Assembly: GCF_000093025.1 (NCBI RefSeq)
Contig: NC_014207.1
Span: 1,302,001-1,366,000, forward strand
DNA length: 64,000 nucleotides
Direction of reading: 5' to 3'
Source of the DNA: Methylotenera versatilis 301
GTDB lineage: Bacteria > Pseudomonadota > Gammaproteobacteria > Burkholderiales > Methylophilaceae
The translations under genes were made by a program, and so were the position numbers. This document shows positions 1 through 9,986 of the stretch, in pieces. A model generated the notes under the pieces. The model was not told the origin of the DNA. It saw only the letters and a program-made list of their open reading frames with translations, and ran no database searches. The first letter of the stretch is position 1; each line of letters starts with the position of its first letter.

Positions 1-200
1 GCTATAAGCTTGATGTGGATTTAAGCGCTCAAACAGTCACCACTCCTAGTGGGGAAGTATTCCGGTTTGAAGTTGATACATTCCGTAAACACTGCTTGTT
101 GAATGGCTTGGATGACATTGGTTTAACTATGCAGCATCAGGATAAAATTAAGGCGTTTGAAGCAAAGCATGAACAGGCTCAACCATGGCTGTTTAATTAA
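1..200 (+). CDS. leuD: 3-isopropylmalate dehydratase small subunit (C-terminal fragment)
   Basis: Only the last about 65 residues are in the window; the frame is open from base 3 (Tyr-Lys-Leu-Asp-Val...) and stops at 198-200. The tail (phenylalanine-rich stretch, then [13 protein letters not shown] and a C-terminal PWLF) matches LeuD proteins, which with LeuC isomerise 2- and 3-isopropylmalate in leucine synthesis. leuB follows 69 bp downstream on the same strand, as expected for leuC-leuD-leuB. An internal GTG at 15 is not a real start; the gene begins outside the window. Confidence 0.9.
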   Translation, partial: YKLDVDLSAQTVTTPSGEVFRFEVDTFRKHCLLNGLDDIGLTMQHQDKIKAFEAKHEQAQPWLFN

Positions 201-235
201 ATATTTGCTCAACTGTAGGTTATAAATCTATAGGC

Positions 236-258
236 TATAAATTAAGTTATAAATTAAG
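236..258. repeat. Short tandem direct repeat in the leuD-leuB gap
   Basis: The 11-mer TATAAATTAAG occurs at 236-246 and 248-258, a 12-bp period. A diverged third copy (TATAAATCTA) lies at 221-230. It sits just before the leuB start and is very AT-rich. No function can be assigned; slippage or a promoter-proximal AT tract would both explain it. Confidence 0.6.
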
Positions 259-269
259 AAAGTAATTTC

Positions 270-1325
270 ATGAAAATCGCAGTATTGCCAGGTGATGGTA
301 TTGGTCCGGAAATCGTAGCTCAAGCAGTTAAAGTGTTAAAAGCGCTAAATTTGAATCTCACTATGACAGAGGCGCCAATTGGCGGCGCTGGTTATGAGGC
401 TGCAGGTGATCCGCTGCCAGATGCGACTTTGCAATTGGCTAAAGACTCTGATGCGGTTTTGCTAGGTGCTGTTGGCGATTGGAAATATGACAAATTAGAG
501 CGCCATCTACGCCCAGAGCGTGGTTTGTTGCGCATTCGTAAAGAGCTTAATTTGTTTGCAAACCTACGTCCAGCTTTGCTTTATCCTGAGTTGGCTGGTG
601 CGTCTACACTAAAACCTGAAATCGTTTCTGGTTTGGATTTAATGATTATCCGTGAATTGACTGGTGATATTTATTTTGGTCAACCACGCGGTATCAGTAC
701 GCTAGAAAATGGCGAACGCGAAGGTATCAACACCATGCGTTATAACGAATCTGAAATTAAGCGCATTGGCCGTGTGGCGTTTGATATTGCAATGAAACGT
801 AACAAAAAGGTTTGCTCAGTAGATAAAGCCAACGTGCTAGAAACAACTGAATTATGGCGTCAAGTCATGATTGAACTATCAGCTGAATACCCTGAAGTTG
901 AGTTAAGCCATATGTATGTGGATAACGCGGCGATGCAGTTAATTCGCGCCCCTAAGCAGTTTGATGTGATGGTCACGGGTAATATTTTTGGCGATATTCT
1001 TTCTGATGAAGCTTCAATGCTCACAGGTTCAATCGGCATGTTGCCATCCGCTTCATTGGATGCGAACAATAAAGGTATGTACGAACCTAGCCACGGTTCT
1101 GCGCCTGATATTGCAGGTAAAGACATTGCGAATCCATTGGCGACTATACTTTCAGCGGCCATGATGTTGCGTTACACATTCAACGATGAAGCTAACGCAG
1201 TTAAGATTGAAAACGCATGTAAAAAAGCTTTGGCGCAGGGTTACAGAACCGCTGATATTGCAACTGAGGGTTGTAACTTGGTGGGCTGTAATGCCATGGG
1301 CGATGCGGTTGTTGCCGCATTGTAA
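270..1325 (+). CDS. leuB: 3-isopropylmalate dehydrogenase
   Basis: Oxidises and decarboxylates 3-isopropylmalate to 2-oxoisocaproate with NAD, in the cytoplasm. The protein has 351 residues, the usual size of bacterial LeuB. It opens with the nucleotide-binding PGDGIGPEI segment, has the NLFANLRPA substrate-arginine region, the metal-binding DILSDEASM segment and the NAD-binding [13 protein letters not shown] loop near the C-terminus. The ATG is preceded by a purine-rich AAGAAAG. It sits between leuD and asd and is probably cotranscribed with both, since the gap to asd is only 33 bp. Confidence 0.97.
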   Translation: MKIAVLPGDGIGPEIVAQAVKVLKALNLNLTMTEAPIGGAGYEAAGDPLPDATLQLAKDSDAVLLGAVGDWKYDKLERHLRPERGLLRIRKELNLFANLRPALLYPELAGASTLKPEIVSGLDLMIIRELTGDIYFGQPRGISTLENGEREGINTMRYNESEIKRIGRVAFDIAMKRNKKVCSVDKANVLETTELWRQVMIELSAEYPEVELSHMYVDNAAMQLIRAPKQFDVMVTGNIFGDILSDEASMLTGSIGMLPSASLDANNKGMYEPSHGSAPDIAGKDIANPLATILSAAMMLRYTFNDEANAVKIENACKKALAQGYRTADIATEGCNLVGCNAMGDAVVAAL

Positions 1326-1358
1326 AGTGACGGCACTAAACTAATTAAGGTTATTGAT

Positions 1359-2471
1359 ATGCTTAAAGTTGGATTTGTTGGTTGGCGCGGTATGGTAGGT
1401 TCAGTCCTCATGCAGCGCATGATGGAAGAAAATGATTTTGCGTTAATCGAACCGCAGTTTTTCACGACTTCACAAGTCGGTGGGAAAGCGCCGAATGTAG
1501 GTAAAGATTCTGCGCCACTAAAAGACGCGATGAGTATTGTTGACTTAAAAGCAATGGATGCGATTGTGTCATGCCAAGGTGGTGATTATACCAGCGAGAT
1601 ATTCCCTAAACTCCGTGCAGAAGGCTGGAATGGGCATTGGATTGATGCGGCTTCTACTTTACGCATGGAAAAAGATGCTGTGATTATTCTTGATCCAGTC
1701 AATATGCACGTAATTCAAGATGCTTATGCACAAGGCAACAAAAACTGGGTGGGCGGAAATTGTACCGTTTCATTAATGTTGATGGCATTGAATGGCTTGT
1801 TTAAAGCCAATTTAGTGCAATGGGCAACGTCAATGACTTATCAAGCGGCTTCTGGCGCGGGTGCACAAAACATGCGTGAATTGCTCAAACAAATGGGCGA
1901 AGCGCATTTTGCGGCAAGTTCATTGTTAGCAGATCCAGCTTCGGCAATTTTAGATATTGACCGCACTGTTGCAGGTACTTTGCGTGACGATAAATTTCCA
2001 ACTTCAAACTTTGGTGTACCGTTAGCTGGTAGCTTGATTCCTTGGATCGATAAAGATCTGGGCAATGGTCAAAGCAAAGAGGAGTGGAAAGGCGGCGTTG
2101 AAACCAACAAGATTCTTGGGCGAGAAGCTAATCCCATTGTTATCGATGGCCTGTGTGTTCGCATCGGTGCGATGCGCTGTCACAGCCAAGCATTGACAAT
2201 TAAGCTGACAAAAAACGTACCTTTAGATGAAATTAACCAAATGTTGGCAGAGGCTAATCAGTGGGCAAAAGTGATTCCAAATGAGCGTGAAGCGAGTATG
2301 CGGGAGCTTACGCCAGCCGCTGTGACTGGTACTTTGAATACACCAGTAGGTCGTTTGCGTAAGTTAAGTATGGGTGATGACTATTTATCAGCATTTACCG
2401 TGGGCGACCAGTTGCTCTGGGGCGCTGCAGAGCCATTGCGCCGTATGTTGCGGATTTTAATAGAGAAATAA
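1359..2471 (+). CDS. asd: Aspartate-semialdehyde dehydrogenase
   Basis: Reduces aspartyl phosphate to aspartate semialdehyde with NADPH, the branch point to lysine/diaminopimelate, threonine and methionine. At 370 residues it has the Gram-negative Asd length. The N-terminal [13 protein letters not shown] is the NADP-binding loop, GGNCTVS carries the catalytic cysteine, and RCHSQAL carries the conserved histidine of the active site. It directly follows leuB with an AAGG ribosome site, and is followed by an 11-bp stem-loop that probably ends the leu-asd transcript. Confidence 0.97.
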   Translation: MLKVGFVGWRGMVGSVLMQRMMEENDFALIEPQFFTTSQVGGKAPNVGKDSAPLKDAMSIVDLKAMDAIVSCQGGDYTSEIFPKLRAEGWNGHWIDAASTLRMEKDAVIILDPVNMHVIQDAYAQGNKNWVGGNCTVSLMLMALNGLFKANLVQWATSMTYQAASGAGAQNMRELLKQMGEAHFAASSLLADPASAILDIDRTVAGTLRDDKFPTSNFGVPLAGSLIPWIDKDLGNGQSKEEWKGGVETNKILGREANPIVIDGLCVRIGAMRCHSQALTIKLTKNVPLDEINQMLAEANQWAKVIPNEREASMRELTPAAVTGTLNTPVGRLRKLSMGDDYLSAFTVGDQLLWGAAEPLRRMLRILIEK

Positions 2472-2481
2472 TTTGAACGAC

Positions 2482-2513
2482 TTGAGTGCTATTGTGAAAA
2501 TGATAGCACTCAA
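2482..2513 (+). terminator. Stem-loop after asd (no U-tract)
   Basis: An 11-bp perfect inverted repeat (TTGAGTGCTAT at 2482-2492, ATAGCACTCAA at 2503-2513) with a 10-nt loop lies 10 bp after the asd stop. No run of T follows on either strand, so classical intrinsic termination is doubtful. It may protect the 3' end or act with Rho. Confidence 0.5.
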
Positions 2514-2621
2514 ACACAACGCATATATAGTCCTTGAATATAATGTGCATTATCAGCTTGCATAGCTAACTATTTGATGTTATTTTAATATTTAGGTATA
2601 AAGTTTGATCAAGGGCTCAAT

Positions 2622-5612
2622 GTGCGTAAATCTAAAATAAAGCAAATTTCTCTGGCCGTGTGCTTAGCACTATTGCCGTTATCTAGCTACGCTGCAGGAC
2701 TGGGTAAGCTGAACGTGAACTCAGGGATAGGTGAACCACTTAAAGCTGAAATCGAGCTTTTATCGGTAACACCAGAAGAGCTTTCTACTCTTGCAGCCTC
2801 AATCGCTTCTGAAGATGCATACGCACAACAAGGTATACCACGCCTAGGTATTCACAATAATATCAAAGTGGAAATTGCAAAAAATGCCGATGGATCACCT
2901 GTTCTAAAAATACGTTCAAGTCAGCCAGTTAGCGATCCATACCTCGATATGCTAATACAAGTAGACTGGGCTACAGGACGTTTACAGCGTGAATATACCG
3001 TTTTGTTAGACCCACCTGGCTATAAACCTGAAAGTACCGCTTCAATTCCAGTCACTTTGCCGTCCACTGGCGGTACAAACAATACGCAATCTACAAATAG
3101 ACCTTCAACTTCAAATGTTGGTGATGCTACTCAGCCAGTTACACAAAAAACAAAAAAGCAAAAAAGACCAGCACCACCTGTCGTACAGCAAGAGCAAGCT
3201 TCAGAGCCCAACGTGGCTAAGAATGAGCAAGAGTTAACCACCAAGCGCGGTGATACGCTAAGCGCAGTTGCAAAAGAAGTGCAGGTTGAAGGTGTTAGCT
3301 TGGATCAGATGCTGGTTGGTTTGTATGAGAACAATAAAGAGGCATTTGCTAAAGGCAATATGAATCGCCTTAAAGTGGGTCAAATAATAAAAGTACCGTC
3401 AAAAGAAGTGCTCACAAGTGTTGATGAGCAGCAAGCTAAGAAAACAATCAAGATACATTCAGTTAATTGGAATGCTTATCGCAATGCCTTGGCAGGTAAT
3501 GTTGAGGCTTCTCCTGCAATGGCTGAAACCGAACAAAAACAATCTACATCAGGCAAGATTGCAACCGCAGAAGACAAAGCTGCACCTGTAGCGACTGGGC
3601 CCAAAGATGTTGTTAAGCTTTCAGCTGGCGATCAAGCTGGCACAAAAAACTCTAAAGATGCCGCGACCAAGTCTGCAGAGGCAAAAATAGTTGCACTGCA
3701 AGAAGAAACCACTGCACGTGAAAACTCTTTAAAAGAAGCTAATAATAAAGCTGCCGCACTAGAAAAACAAATCGCGGATATGCAAAAGCTGATTGCGATG
3801 AAAAATCAGTCAATGGCAGACATGCAAAAGAATGCAGAAACTGCGGCTAAAAAGCCTGAAGCTGTTGAGGCACCAGTAGAGCCTGTTAAAGCTGAAGTTG
3901 CTCCTGTAGCTGATGCAAAATCAGCGGAAGTGACTCCTCCGGTAGAAGTGCCAGTAGTAAAACCTGAAGTTAAAAAGCCGGTAGTAACTGCACCAGTGGT
4001 TGTTCCTGCGCCTATGGTAGAAGAGCCAGGGTTCCTTGCTGGTCTGATGAATTCAGTTGATTTGGCAGTGTTGGGTGGGGCTGGTGGTGTCGCTTTACTA
4101 GGCGCTGGTTGGATGTTTTTGCGCAACAAACGTAGAAAAGACTTAGATAGTTTTGAGCGTGGCATTTTAACTTCTGGCGGATTACGTGCCAACACTGTAT
4201 TTGGCAATACTACTGGTAATGCCAGCATGTCTGACACCTCATTCTTAACAGATTTTGCACAAAGTGCTGATGGCAGCATGATAGATACCAATGATGTTGA
4301 CCCCATTGCTGAAGCCGAAGTTTATATGGCTTATGGTCGCGATGCGCAGGCTGAAGAAATACTAAAAGACGCTATTTCAAAAGAACCGAAACGCTATGAA
4401 TTACATCTCAAATTATTGGAAATGTACGCAGCGCGTAAGGATACTTCAGCGTTTGAGGCTATTGCAGGTGAACTATATACAACATTGGGTGCTGATGATC
4501 CAACGTGGGCTAAAGTAGCTGCTATTGGTATTGGCATGGAGCCAAGTAATCCACTTTATAATGTGAGTAAAACCGTTGCAGTGAGTCCTTTGTCTCCACA
4601 GAAACTCGCTGCCTCAGATTTTTCTGATATTGCAGTTGCGGAAGACGCAGGCTTGGATTTCTCATTCAATGATGATGCGGTTGCTAATGAACAAAATAGC
4701 GAAGAGGATGCGAACTCAGCAGTGATGCAAAGTTTTGCTGAAGCGCAAAACGTAGATTCAGATATTTCTTTTGACCTTGGTACTTTAGATGATGCTCCTA
4801 CCAATAACACGCTTGGGGATGAAGCTGAGTTAGCAACCAGCACGGCGAATTTTCTTGTAGATGAAGAGCTTTCTGAAGCGGCTGTTAAAGACACTACATC
4901 GAATTTAATGGATTTCGATTTGGGTGAATTTGCAAATAAATCGACACCGGTTGCAGAAGAGCTTATTAGCGAAACTCCATTGTCGGAAACGGCTGCAAAT
5001 GCTTTAGAATTCAATGCACCTGATATTCCTAACTTGAGCGGCAGTGTTAATTTAGCTAATAGTTCTGATTTGACTGATAGTCCAGAAGTGTCATCGACAA
5101 CAGATTTTGATATGGACTTCAATTTGCCTTCAGACACGGATGAATTGACCCAGGCAAACTTAGCGGCATCAAATTCGATAGAAGAGATTTCATTTGACCT
5201 TGATTTTGCGACTGATGCAGATGTTAAACCTGCGGAAGAGCTGTCGCAGATGGATGCTTCAGAAATAAGCTTCGATTTCCCTAGCATTGAAGAGCCGGTT
5301 ATCACCAAAGAAGAGGTGGCTGCTAAATCTGATGAACTTGAAGCGAACACCTTCGATTTGTCCGATATCGATTTGAATTTAGCTGATGCTGAATCTGAAT
5401 TGTTGCTTGAAAAACCAGCACCTAAGAAAGCTGCTGATCCACTTAGTGGAATGGCTGAATCGCCAGATGTTAATATTAAGTTAGATCTTGTTGCGGCATA
5501 TATTGATATGGACGATAAAGAGGGCGCGCGTGAACTTTTAGAGGAAATTCTAAAAGAGGGTGGCCCTGTACAGCAATTACGTGCGAAAGAGTTGTTGGAT
5601 AGTTTAGCGTAA
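2622..5612 (+). CDS. fimV: FimV/HubP-family polar peptidoglycan-binding membrane protein
   Basis: This is a 996-residue bitopic inner-membrane protein of the FimV/HubP family, which organises cell-pole proteins and supports type IV pilus assembly. It has a signal peptide ending near SSYA, then a FimV N-terminal domain (about residues 25-130), a Pro/Thr-rich linker, a LysM domain (about 203-255, TKRGDTLSAVAKE), a coiled coil (about 350-400), a Pro/Val/Glu-rich spacer, one membrane segment (about 475-503), a TPR-like stretch (about 560-620), a long acidic cytoplasmic region with repeated FDL/FDF motifs, and the conserved FimV C-terminal domain in the last 50 residues. The start is GTG; the ATG two bases upstream is in another frame. 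It precedes truA, as pseudomonad fimV often does. Confidence 0.92.
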   Translation: MRKSKIKQISLAVCLALLPLSSYAAGLGKLNVNSGIGEPLKAEIELLSVTPEELSTLAASIASEDAYAQQGIPRLGIHNNIKVEIAKNADGSPVLKIRSSQPVSDPYLDMLIQVDWATGRLQREYTVLLDPPGYKPESTASIPVTLPSTGGTNNTQSTNRPSTSNVGDATQPVTQKTKKQKRPAPPVVQQEQASEPNVAKNEQELTTKRGDTLSAVAKEVQVEGVSLDQMLVGLYENNKEAFAKGNMNRLKVGQIIKVPSKEVLTSVDEQQAKKTIKIHSVNWNAYRNALAGNVEASPAMAETEQKQSTSGKIATAEDKAAPVATGPKDVVKLSAGDQAGTKNSKDAATKSAEAKIVALQEETTARENSLKEANNKAAALEKQIADMQKLIAMKNQSMADMQKNAETAAKKPEAVEAPVEPVKAEVAPVADAKSAEVTPPVEVPVVKPEVKKPVVTAPVVVPAPMVEEPGFLAGLMNSVDLAVLGGAGGVALLGAGWMFLRNKRRKDLDSFERGILTSGGLRANTVFGNTTGNASMSDTSFLTDFAQSADGSMIDTNDVDPIAEAEVYMAYGRDAQAEEILKDAISKEPKRYELHLKLLEMYAARKDTSAFEAIAGELYTTLGADDPTWAKVAAIGIGMEPSNPLYNVSKTVAVSPLSPQKLAASDFSDIAVAEDAGLDFSFNDDAVANEQNSEEDANSAVMQSFAEAQNVDSDISFDLGTLDDAPTNNTLGDEAELATSTANFLVDEELSEAAVKDTTSNLMDFDLGEFANKSTPVAEELISETPLSETAANALEFNAPDIPNLSGSVNLANSSDLTDSPEVSSTTDFDMDFNLPSDTDELTQANLAASNSIEEISFDLDFATDADVKPAEELSQMDASEISFDFPSIEEPVITKEEVAAKSDELEANTFDLSDIDLNLADAESELLLEKPAPKKAADPLSGMAESPDVNIKLDLVAAYIDMDDKEGARELLEEILKEGGPVQQLRAKELLDSLA

Positions 5613-5630
5613 ACTAAATCAAATAAAAAA

Positions 5631-5656
5631 GCCGAGCGCATTGCTCGGCTTTTTTA
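5631..5656 (+). terminator. Intrinsic terminator after fimV
   Basis: A 7-bp GC-rich stem (GCCGAGC at 5631-5637, GCTCGGC at 5643-5649) with a 5-nt loop is followed by a T run. An A run precedes it, so the hairpin can be extended. It separates fimV from the downstream genes. Confidence 0.92.
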
Positions 5657-5676
5657 TTTAAGCTGACAGCACTTAA

Positions 5677-6333
5677 ATGAAAAGTATGCATCCATTCGTT
5701 AAAATTTTATTATTTATTTTTACTTTATTACTCATGAGTTATATGAGTAACGCCTACTTATTGCCAATGAGTCTAATTCTATTTGTCTATGCGACATGGT
5801 TAGCGCGGAGTGATTTTTTACGTGTGGTTAGGCGTATGAAGTGGCTATTTATCTCAATTTTCATTATTTATGCTTTTGGTACACCGGGCGAGTATATTCA
5901 GCATATACCAGTCAGTGTGGCACCTACAGTCGAAGGCTGTGTATTGGGTGTTATGCAAATTGCCAAACTATTAATCGCGCTTGCTGTCCTTAGTATATTG
6001 TTTGCAACAAGCTCAAAAGAGCAGTTGATGATAGGTTTGCATTTATTACTTTCACCACTTAATCTGCTAGGCTTGAATACCAACAAATTTACTGCTAGGT
6101 TATTGCTGACATTGGACTATGTTGAGGAGTTGGCAGCAAAAGAGAAATTCAAATTTAGATTTGATCAACTGGATAATATGCTTTCCACAACTGAGCTGGT
6201 TAATAAAGACAGAGTAATCGTGCTGGAGAGTATTCCGTTCAAATGGAATGACGTATTGGTGGTAATGATATTAATTCTTGGTGCAATTGCACTATTTTAT
6301 TTTAGAGAGTCTTATTTTAGGGTCTTGTTTTGA
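5677..6333 (+). CDS. Putative ECF-type transporter T-component-like membrane protein (CbiQ-like)
   Basis: This 218-residue hydrophobic protein has clusters of membrane segments at about residues 5-45, 52-70, 85-110 and 192-212. A segment with alternating Ala-Arg and charged residues (ARLLLTLDYVEELAAKEKFK, about 145-165) resembles the coupling helices of energy-coupling-factor T components such as CbiQ. No ECF ATPase or substrate-binding S protein is adjacent. It stops 13 bp before truA. The assignment rests on overall pattern only; it could be an unrelated conserved membrane protein of this locus. Confidence 0.5.
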   Translation: MKSMHPFVKILLFIFTLLLMSYMSNAYLLPMSLILFVYATWLARSDFLRVVRRMKWLFISIFIIYAFGTPGEYIQHIPVSVAPTVEGCVLGVMQIAKLLIALAVLSILFATSSKEQLMIGLHLLLSPLNLLGLNTNKFTARLLLTLDYVEELAAKEKFKFRFDQLDNMLSTTELVNKDRVIVLESIPFKWNDVLVVMILILGAIALFYFRESYFRVLF

Positions 6334-6346
6334 TTAAGGTATCGCT

Positions 6347-7165
6347 TTGAGAATTTCGCTTTGCTTAGCTTATGATGGTGCGAACTTTTGTGGTTGGCAA
6401 AGCCAGTCTAACGGTGGTGGGGTTCAAGACGCACTTGAGTTGGCTATTTCAAGCATCGCTCAACATCAAGTGAGAGTGCATGCTGCGGGTCGCACGGATA
6501 CAGGTGTACATGCTCGCTGTCAGGTTGTTCATTTTGATACGACAAGCATTCGCCCCCTTACCGCTTGGGTGCGTGGTGTCAATGCGCATTTACCTGAGAC
6601 GGTTCGGGTAGAGTGGGCGCATGAAGTGGATGAGGATTTTCATGCGCGTTTTTCAGCATTTTCACGAAGTTATCAGTATTTGCTTTATAACGCGCCAGTG
6701 GCTCCAGCTTTAATGGCAACTAAGGCTGGCTGGTTTCATTTGCCGCTAAATGGTGAAGCGATGTCCGAGGCCGCAAGTTATTTGGTTGGAGAGCATGATT
6801 TTAGTGGGTTTCGAGCTTCAGAGTGTCAGGCTAAAACAGCAACTAGAAATATGATTAAGTCTGAAGTGAAAGTGGCTGGTAAATACTTTATCTTTGAGTT
6901 CAGTGCTAATGCATTTTTGCAGCATCAAGTACGCAATATGATAGGTGCGTTGGTTTATATAGGCAAAGGTGCGTACCCGCCTATCTACATGAAAGAACTG
7001 CTGCAGAAACGTGATAGAACTCTATCACCGCCCACTTTTTCACCCAATGGCCTATATTTAACTGGAGTAGGCTACGACCCAAAATGGGGGCTTCCTATCA
7101 ATCAAGCTGACAATCAACAAGACATACAAAGCGCCACCCAAAGTAACATCCAAGTGCTCATTTAA
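6347..7165 (+). CDS. truA: tRNA pseudouridine(38-40) synthase
   Basis: Converts uridines 38-40 of the tRNA anticodon arm to pseudouridine. It is 272 residues long, typical of TruA. The catalytic aspartate lies in AAGRTDTGVHA; the ISLCLAYDGANFCGWQ opening and FLQHQVRNMIGAL are further family motifs. The start is TTG with AAGG a few bases upstream; no ATG fits the conserved N-terminus. The C-terminal about 15 residues (Gln/Asn-rich) extend beyond the conserved fold. The next gene is trpF, the common proteobacterial order. Confidence 0.95.
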   Translation: MRISLCLAYDGANFCGWQSQSNGGGVQDALELAISSIAQHQVRVHAAGRTDTGVHARCQVVHFDTTSIRPLTAWVRGVNAHLPETVRVEWAHEVDEDFHARFSAFSRSYQYLLYNAPVAPALMATKAGWFHLPLNGEAMSEAASYLVGEHDFSGFRASECQAKTATRNMIKSEVKVAGKYFIFEFSANAFLQHQVRNMIGALVYIGKGAYPPIYMKELLQKRDRTLSPPTFSPNGLYLTGVGYDPKWGLPINQADNQQDIQSATQSNIQVLI

Positions 7166-7214
7166 GCGTTACAATAGCGCTTTAGGCATTTTGCTAAATC
7201 TGTGAAAGATATTC

Positions 7215-7832
7215 TTGAGAGTTAGAGTCAAAATTTGTGGTATCACACGTGTTGAAGATGCGTTATGCGCAGTTGAGCAGGGCGCGGATGCGATTGGCTT
7301 AGTCTTTTATGATCAGAGTCCACGAAATGTCAGTATCAATCAGGCGATAGAGATTGCTAATCGTATTCCCGCATTTGTCAGTGTGGTTGGTTTGTTTGTA
7401 AATGCTGAACCTAGCTTCATTAATGAAGTCATAACCAACGCTAAAATTGATCTTTTGCAGTTTCATGGCGACGAAACACCTGAAGAATGTGCCAGTTATT
7501 CATTGCCTTTTATCAAAGCAATTCGCGTTAAGTCAGATACAAATTTGGTACAATATGCAAAAGAGTATTCAGCCGCTAAAGGTTTATTGTTGGATGCCTA
7601 TGCTGAGGGCGTTGCAGGTGGAACAGGGCACGTATTTGATTGGAATTTAATCCCTAAACAGTTGGCAAAACCGATCATACTCGCAGGTGGTTTAAAAGCT
7701 GATAATGTTGCTCAAGCAATACAGCAAGTAATGCCTTATGCCGTGGATGTGAGCGGTGGTGTGGAAGCCTCAAAAGGTATTAAAGATGCAGCAAAAATTG
7801 CTGCATTTATGCGCCAAGTTTATAGCAATTAA
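7215..7832 (+). CDS. trpF: Phosphoribosylanthranilate isomerase
   Basis: Catalyses the Amadori rearrangement of phosphoribosylanthranilate in tryptophan synthesis. It is 205 residues long, a single TIM barrel. VKICGITR at the N-terminus holds the catalytic cysteine; LLQFHGDE and the phosphate-binding LAGGL and VDVSGGVE loops are present. The start is TTG: an in-frame stop at 7203 excludes anything longer, and a later start would cut the catalytic strand. It leads trpB and trpA, with trpF split from trpC as in many betaproteobacteria. Confidence 0.96.
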   Translation: MRVRVKICGITRVEDALCAVEQGADAIGLVFYDQSPRNVSINQAIEIANRIPAFVSVVGLFVNAEPSFINEVITNAKIDLLQFHGDETPEECASYSLPFIKAIRVKSDTNLVQYAKEYSAAKGLLLDAYAEGVAGGTGHVFDWNLIPKQLAKPIILAGGLKADNVAQAIQQVMPYAVDVSGGVEASKGIKDAAKIAAFMRQVYSN

Positions 7833-7900
7833 AATATAGATATTTGCAATATCAACTCGTTTAGAGAATGTTGCTTAAAATTGAATGTGGAGAACTAGAA

Positions 7901-9103
7901 ATGCAGCTTTATGATATGCCAGATGCACGTGGGCACTTTGGACAATTTGGCGGTACCTTTGTTGCTGAAACTTTAGTTGAAGCGCTAGAAGAGTTACGTG
8001 TGATGTATGAAAAATACAGGCACGACCCAGTATTTTTAGCTGAATATGCTTATGATTTAAAACACTTTGTTGGCCGTCCAAGCCCAATTTATCATGCAAA
8101 ACGATTGTCTGATAAAGTTGGTGGTGCGCAGATTTATCTGAAACGTGAAGATCTTAACCATACTGGTGCTCACAAAATCAACAACACCATCGGCCAAGCA
8201 TTATTGGCTAAGCGTATGGGTAAACCACGCGTGATTGCAGAAACAGGTGCTGGTCAGCATGGAGTAGCTACGGCAACGATTGCTGCACGTTTAGGCCTTG
8301 AGTGCGTTGTTTATATGGGCTCTGAAGACGTTAAACGTCAAGCGCCAAACGTTTTTAGAATGAAATTGTTAGGTGCAACCGTCGTGCCTGTTGAAAGTGG
8401 CTCTAAAACCCTTAAAGATGCGCTTAACGAGGCGATGCGCGACTGGGTGACTAACGTTCATAACACTTTTTATATTATCGGCACGGTAGCAGGTCCACAT
8501 CCATATCCTATGATGGTACGTGACTTTCAGGCTGTGATTGGCATTGAAGCCAAAGAGCAGATGATGGAAATGGTGGGTCGACAGCCCGATGCCGTGGTGG
8601 CTTGCGTAGGTGGTGGCTCAAATGCAATGGGTATTTTTTACCCATATATTGACGTTCCAAATGTGCGTTTGATAGGCGTAGAAGCTGCTGGATTAGGTAT
8701 GGAAACAGGTAAACACGCAGCACCGTTAACGGCGAATAGCCCTGTAGGTGTATTGCATGGTAACCGTACTTATTTAATGCAAGATGTTGATGGTAATATC
8801 ATTGAAACGCACTCGGTTTCTGCTGGTTTAGATTACCCAGGTGTTGGTCCAGAACATGCTTGGTTAAAAGACATCAAACGTGCTGAATACGTTGCGATTA
8901 CTGATGATGAAGCCATGGCCGCATTTCATAATCTTTGCCGTACAGAAGGTATTATCCCAGCATTGGAATCTAGCCACGCGCTTGCTTATGCAGAAAAGCT
9001 CGCTAAAACGATGAGCAAAGACCAAATTGTTCTAGTCAACTTATCAGGTCGTGGTGATAAAGATATTAATACCGTTGCCAAGCTAGCTAACATTACTCTT
9101 TAA
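7901..9103 (+). CDS. trpB: Tryptophan synthase beta chain
   Basis: Condenses indole and serine to tryptophan, PLP-dependent, in the alpha2-beta2 complex with TrpA. The PLP lysine is in [14 protein letters not shown]; the phosphate loop is GGGSNAMG. I start the gene at ATG 7901 (400 residues, [14 protein letters not shown]), because GGAG lies 8 nt upstream and 400 residues is the family length. The ATG at 7868 would add 11 unconserved residues and has no good ribosome site. trpA follows 20 bp downstream. Confidence 0.97.
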   Translation: MQLYDMPDARGHFGQFGGTFVAETLVEALEELRVMYEKYRHDPVFLAEYAYDLKHFVGRPSPIYHAKRLSDKVGGAQIYLKREDLNHTGAHKINNTIGQALLAKRMGKPRVIAETGAGQHGVATATIAARLGLECVVYMGSEDVKRQAPNVFRMKLLGATVVPVESGSKTLKDALNEAMRDWVTNVHNTFYIIGTVAGPHPYPMMVRDFQAVIGIEAKEQMMEMVGRQPDAVVACVGGGSNAMGIFYPYIDVPNVRLIGVEAAGLGMETGKHAAPLTANSPVGVLHGNRTYLMQDVDGNIIETHSVSAGLDYPGVGPEHAWLKDIKRAEYVAITDDEAMAAFHNLCRTEGIIPALESSHALAYAEKLAKTMSKDQIVLVNLSGRGDKDINTVAKLANITL

Positions 9104-9123
9104 ATTTATAAAAAATATAACTC

Positions 9124-9927
9124 ATGTCACGTATTCAAACAGTTTTTACAGCACTTAAGCAACAAGGCAAAACAGCTTTAATTCCATACATCACAGCGGG
9201 AGATCCACACCCCAAGCACACCGTGAATCTAATGCGCACTTTGGTTAAACATGGTGCAGATATGATAGAGCTAGGTGTGCCATTTTCTGACCCAATGGCA
9301 GATGGCCCAGTAATTCAACGTGCAAGTGAGCGTGCTTTACTGCATAAAGTAGGCCTCACAGCCGTGCTAGATATGGTCAAAACATTTCGTGAAACCAATC
9401 AAACAACGCCAATTATACTCATGGGTTATGCTAATCCTATTGAAGCAATCGGCGCTACTGCATTTGCAGACCGCGCGAAAGCGGCTGATGTGGATGGCGT
9501 GATTACTGTGGATTATCCACCAGAAGAATGTGGTGACTTTGTTCAGCAGTTACGTTCCAGAGATATTGATCCTGTATTTTTGTTGTCACCAACAACTGAC
9601 CAAAAACGTGTGGATTTAATTGTGAACCAAGCCAGTGGCTTTGTTTACTATGTGTCACTAAAAGGCGTTACTGGCGCTGCGAATTTGGATATTGCTGAAG
9701 TTTCACAACGTGTCGCTTCAATCCGTAAGCAAACCAATTTGCCTGTAGGTGTAGGTTTTGGTATTCGTGACGCAGCTACGGCAAAAGCCACAGCTGCGAT
9801 TGCAGATGCTGTAGTTGTTGGTAGTCGCATGGTGCAAACCATTGAGGCCTCAAATGATGATAATTTGTTGAGCAATGTGGCGACATTAATGGACGAACTT
9901 AAAACCGCAGTGGATGCTGCAAAATAA
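9124..9927 (+). CDS. trpA: Tryptophan synthase alpha chain
   Basis: Cleaves indole-3-glycerol phosphate to indole, which is channelled to TrpB. It is 267 residues long, as in E. coli. The catalytic glutamate is in DMIELGVPFSDPMADGP, the second catalytic aspartate in GVITVDYPPEE, and the phosphate-binding glycines in VGVGFGIRD. It is cotranscribed with trpB and probably with accD, 59 bp further on, which has its own AAGGGG ribosome site. Confidence 0.97.
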   Translation: MSRIQTVFTALKQQGKTALIPYITAGDPHPKHTVNLMRTLVKHGADMIELGVPFSDPMADGPVIQRASERALLHKVGLTAVLDMVKTFRETNQTTPIILMGYANPIEAIGATAFADRAKAADVDGVITVDYPPEECGDFVQQLRSRDIDPVFLLSPTTDQKRVDLIVNQASGFVYYVSLKGVTGAANLDIAEVSQRVASIRKQTNLPVGVGFGIRDAATAKATAAIADAVVVGSRMVQTIEASNDDNLLSNVATLMDELKTAVDAAK

Positions 9928-9986
9928 CTAGCTATAAAATAATTAAACGATAAAGTCGTACAAAGAATTACCAAGGGGATAGTGCT

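Noticed and set aside
4556-5641. 361-aa open frame on the minus strand inside fimV
   Set aside because: It is antisense to the acidic FimV region, Ser/Ala/Leu-rich with no domain; a by-product of the codon bias of the real gene. The same holds for the minus-strand frame at 3806-4306.
7868-7900. Upstream ATG for trpB
   Set aside because: It adds 11 unconserved residues and has no ribosome site; ATG 7901 has GGAG at the right distance.
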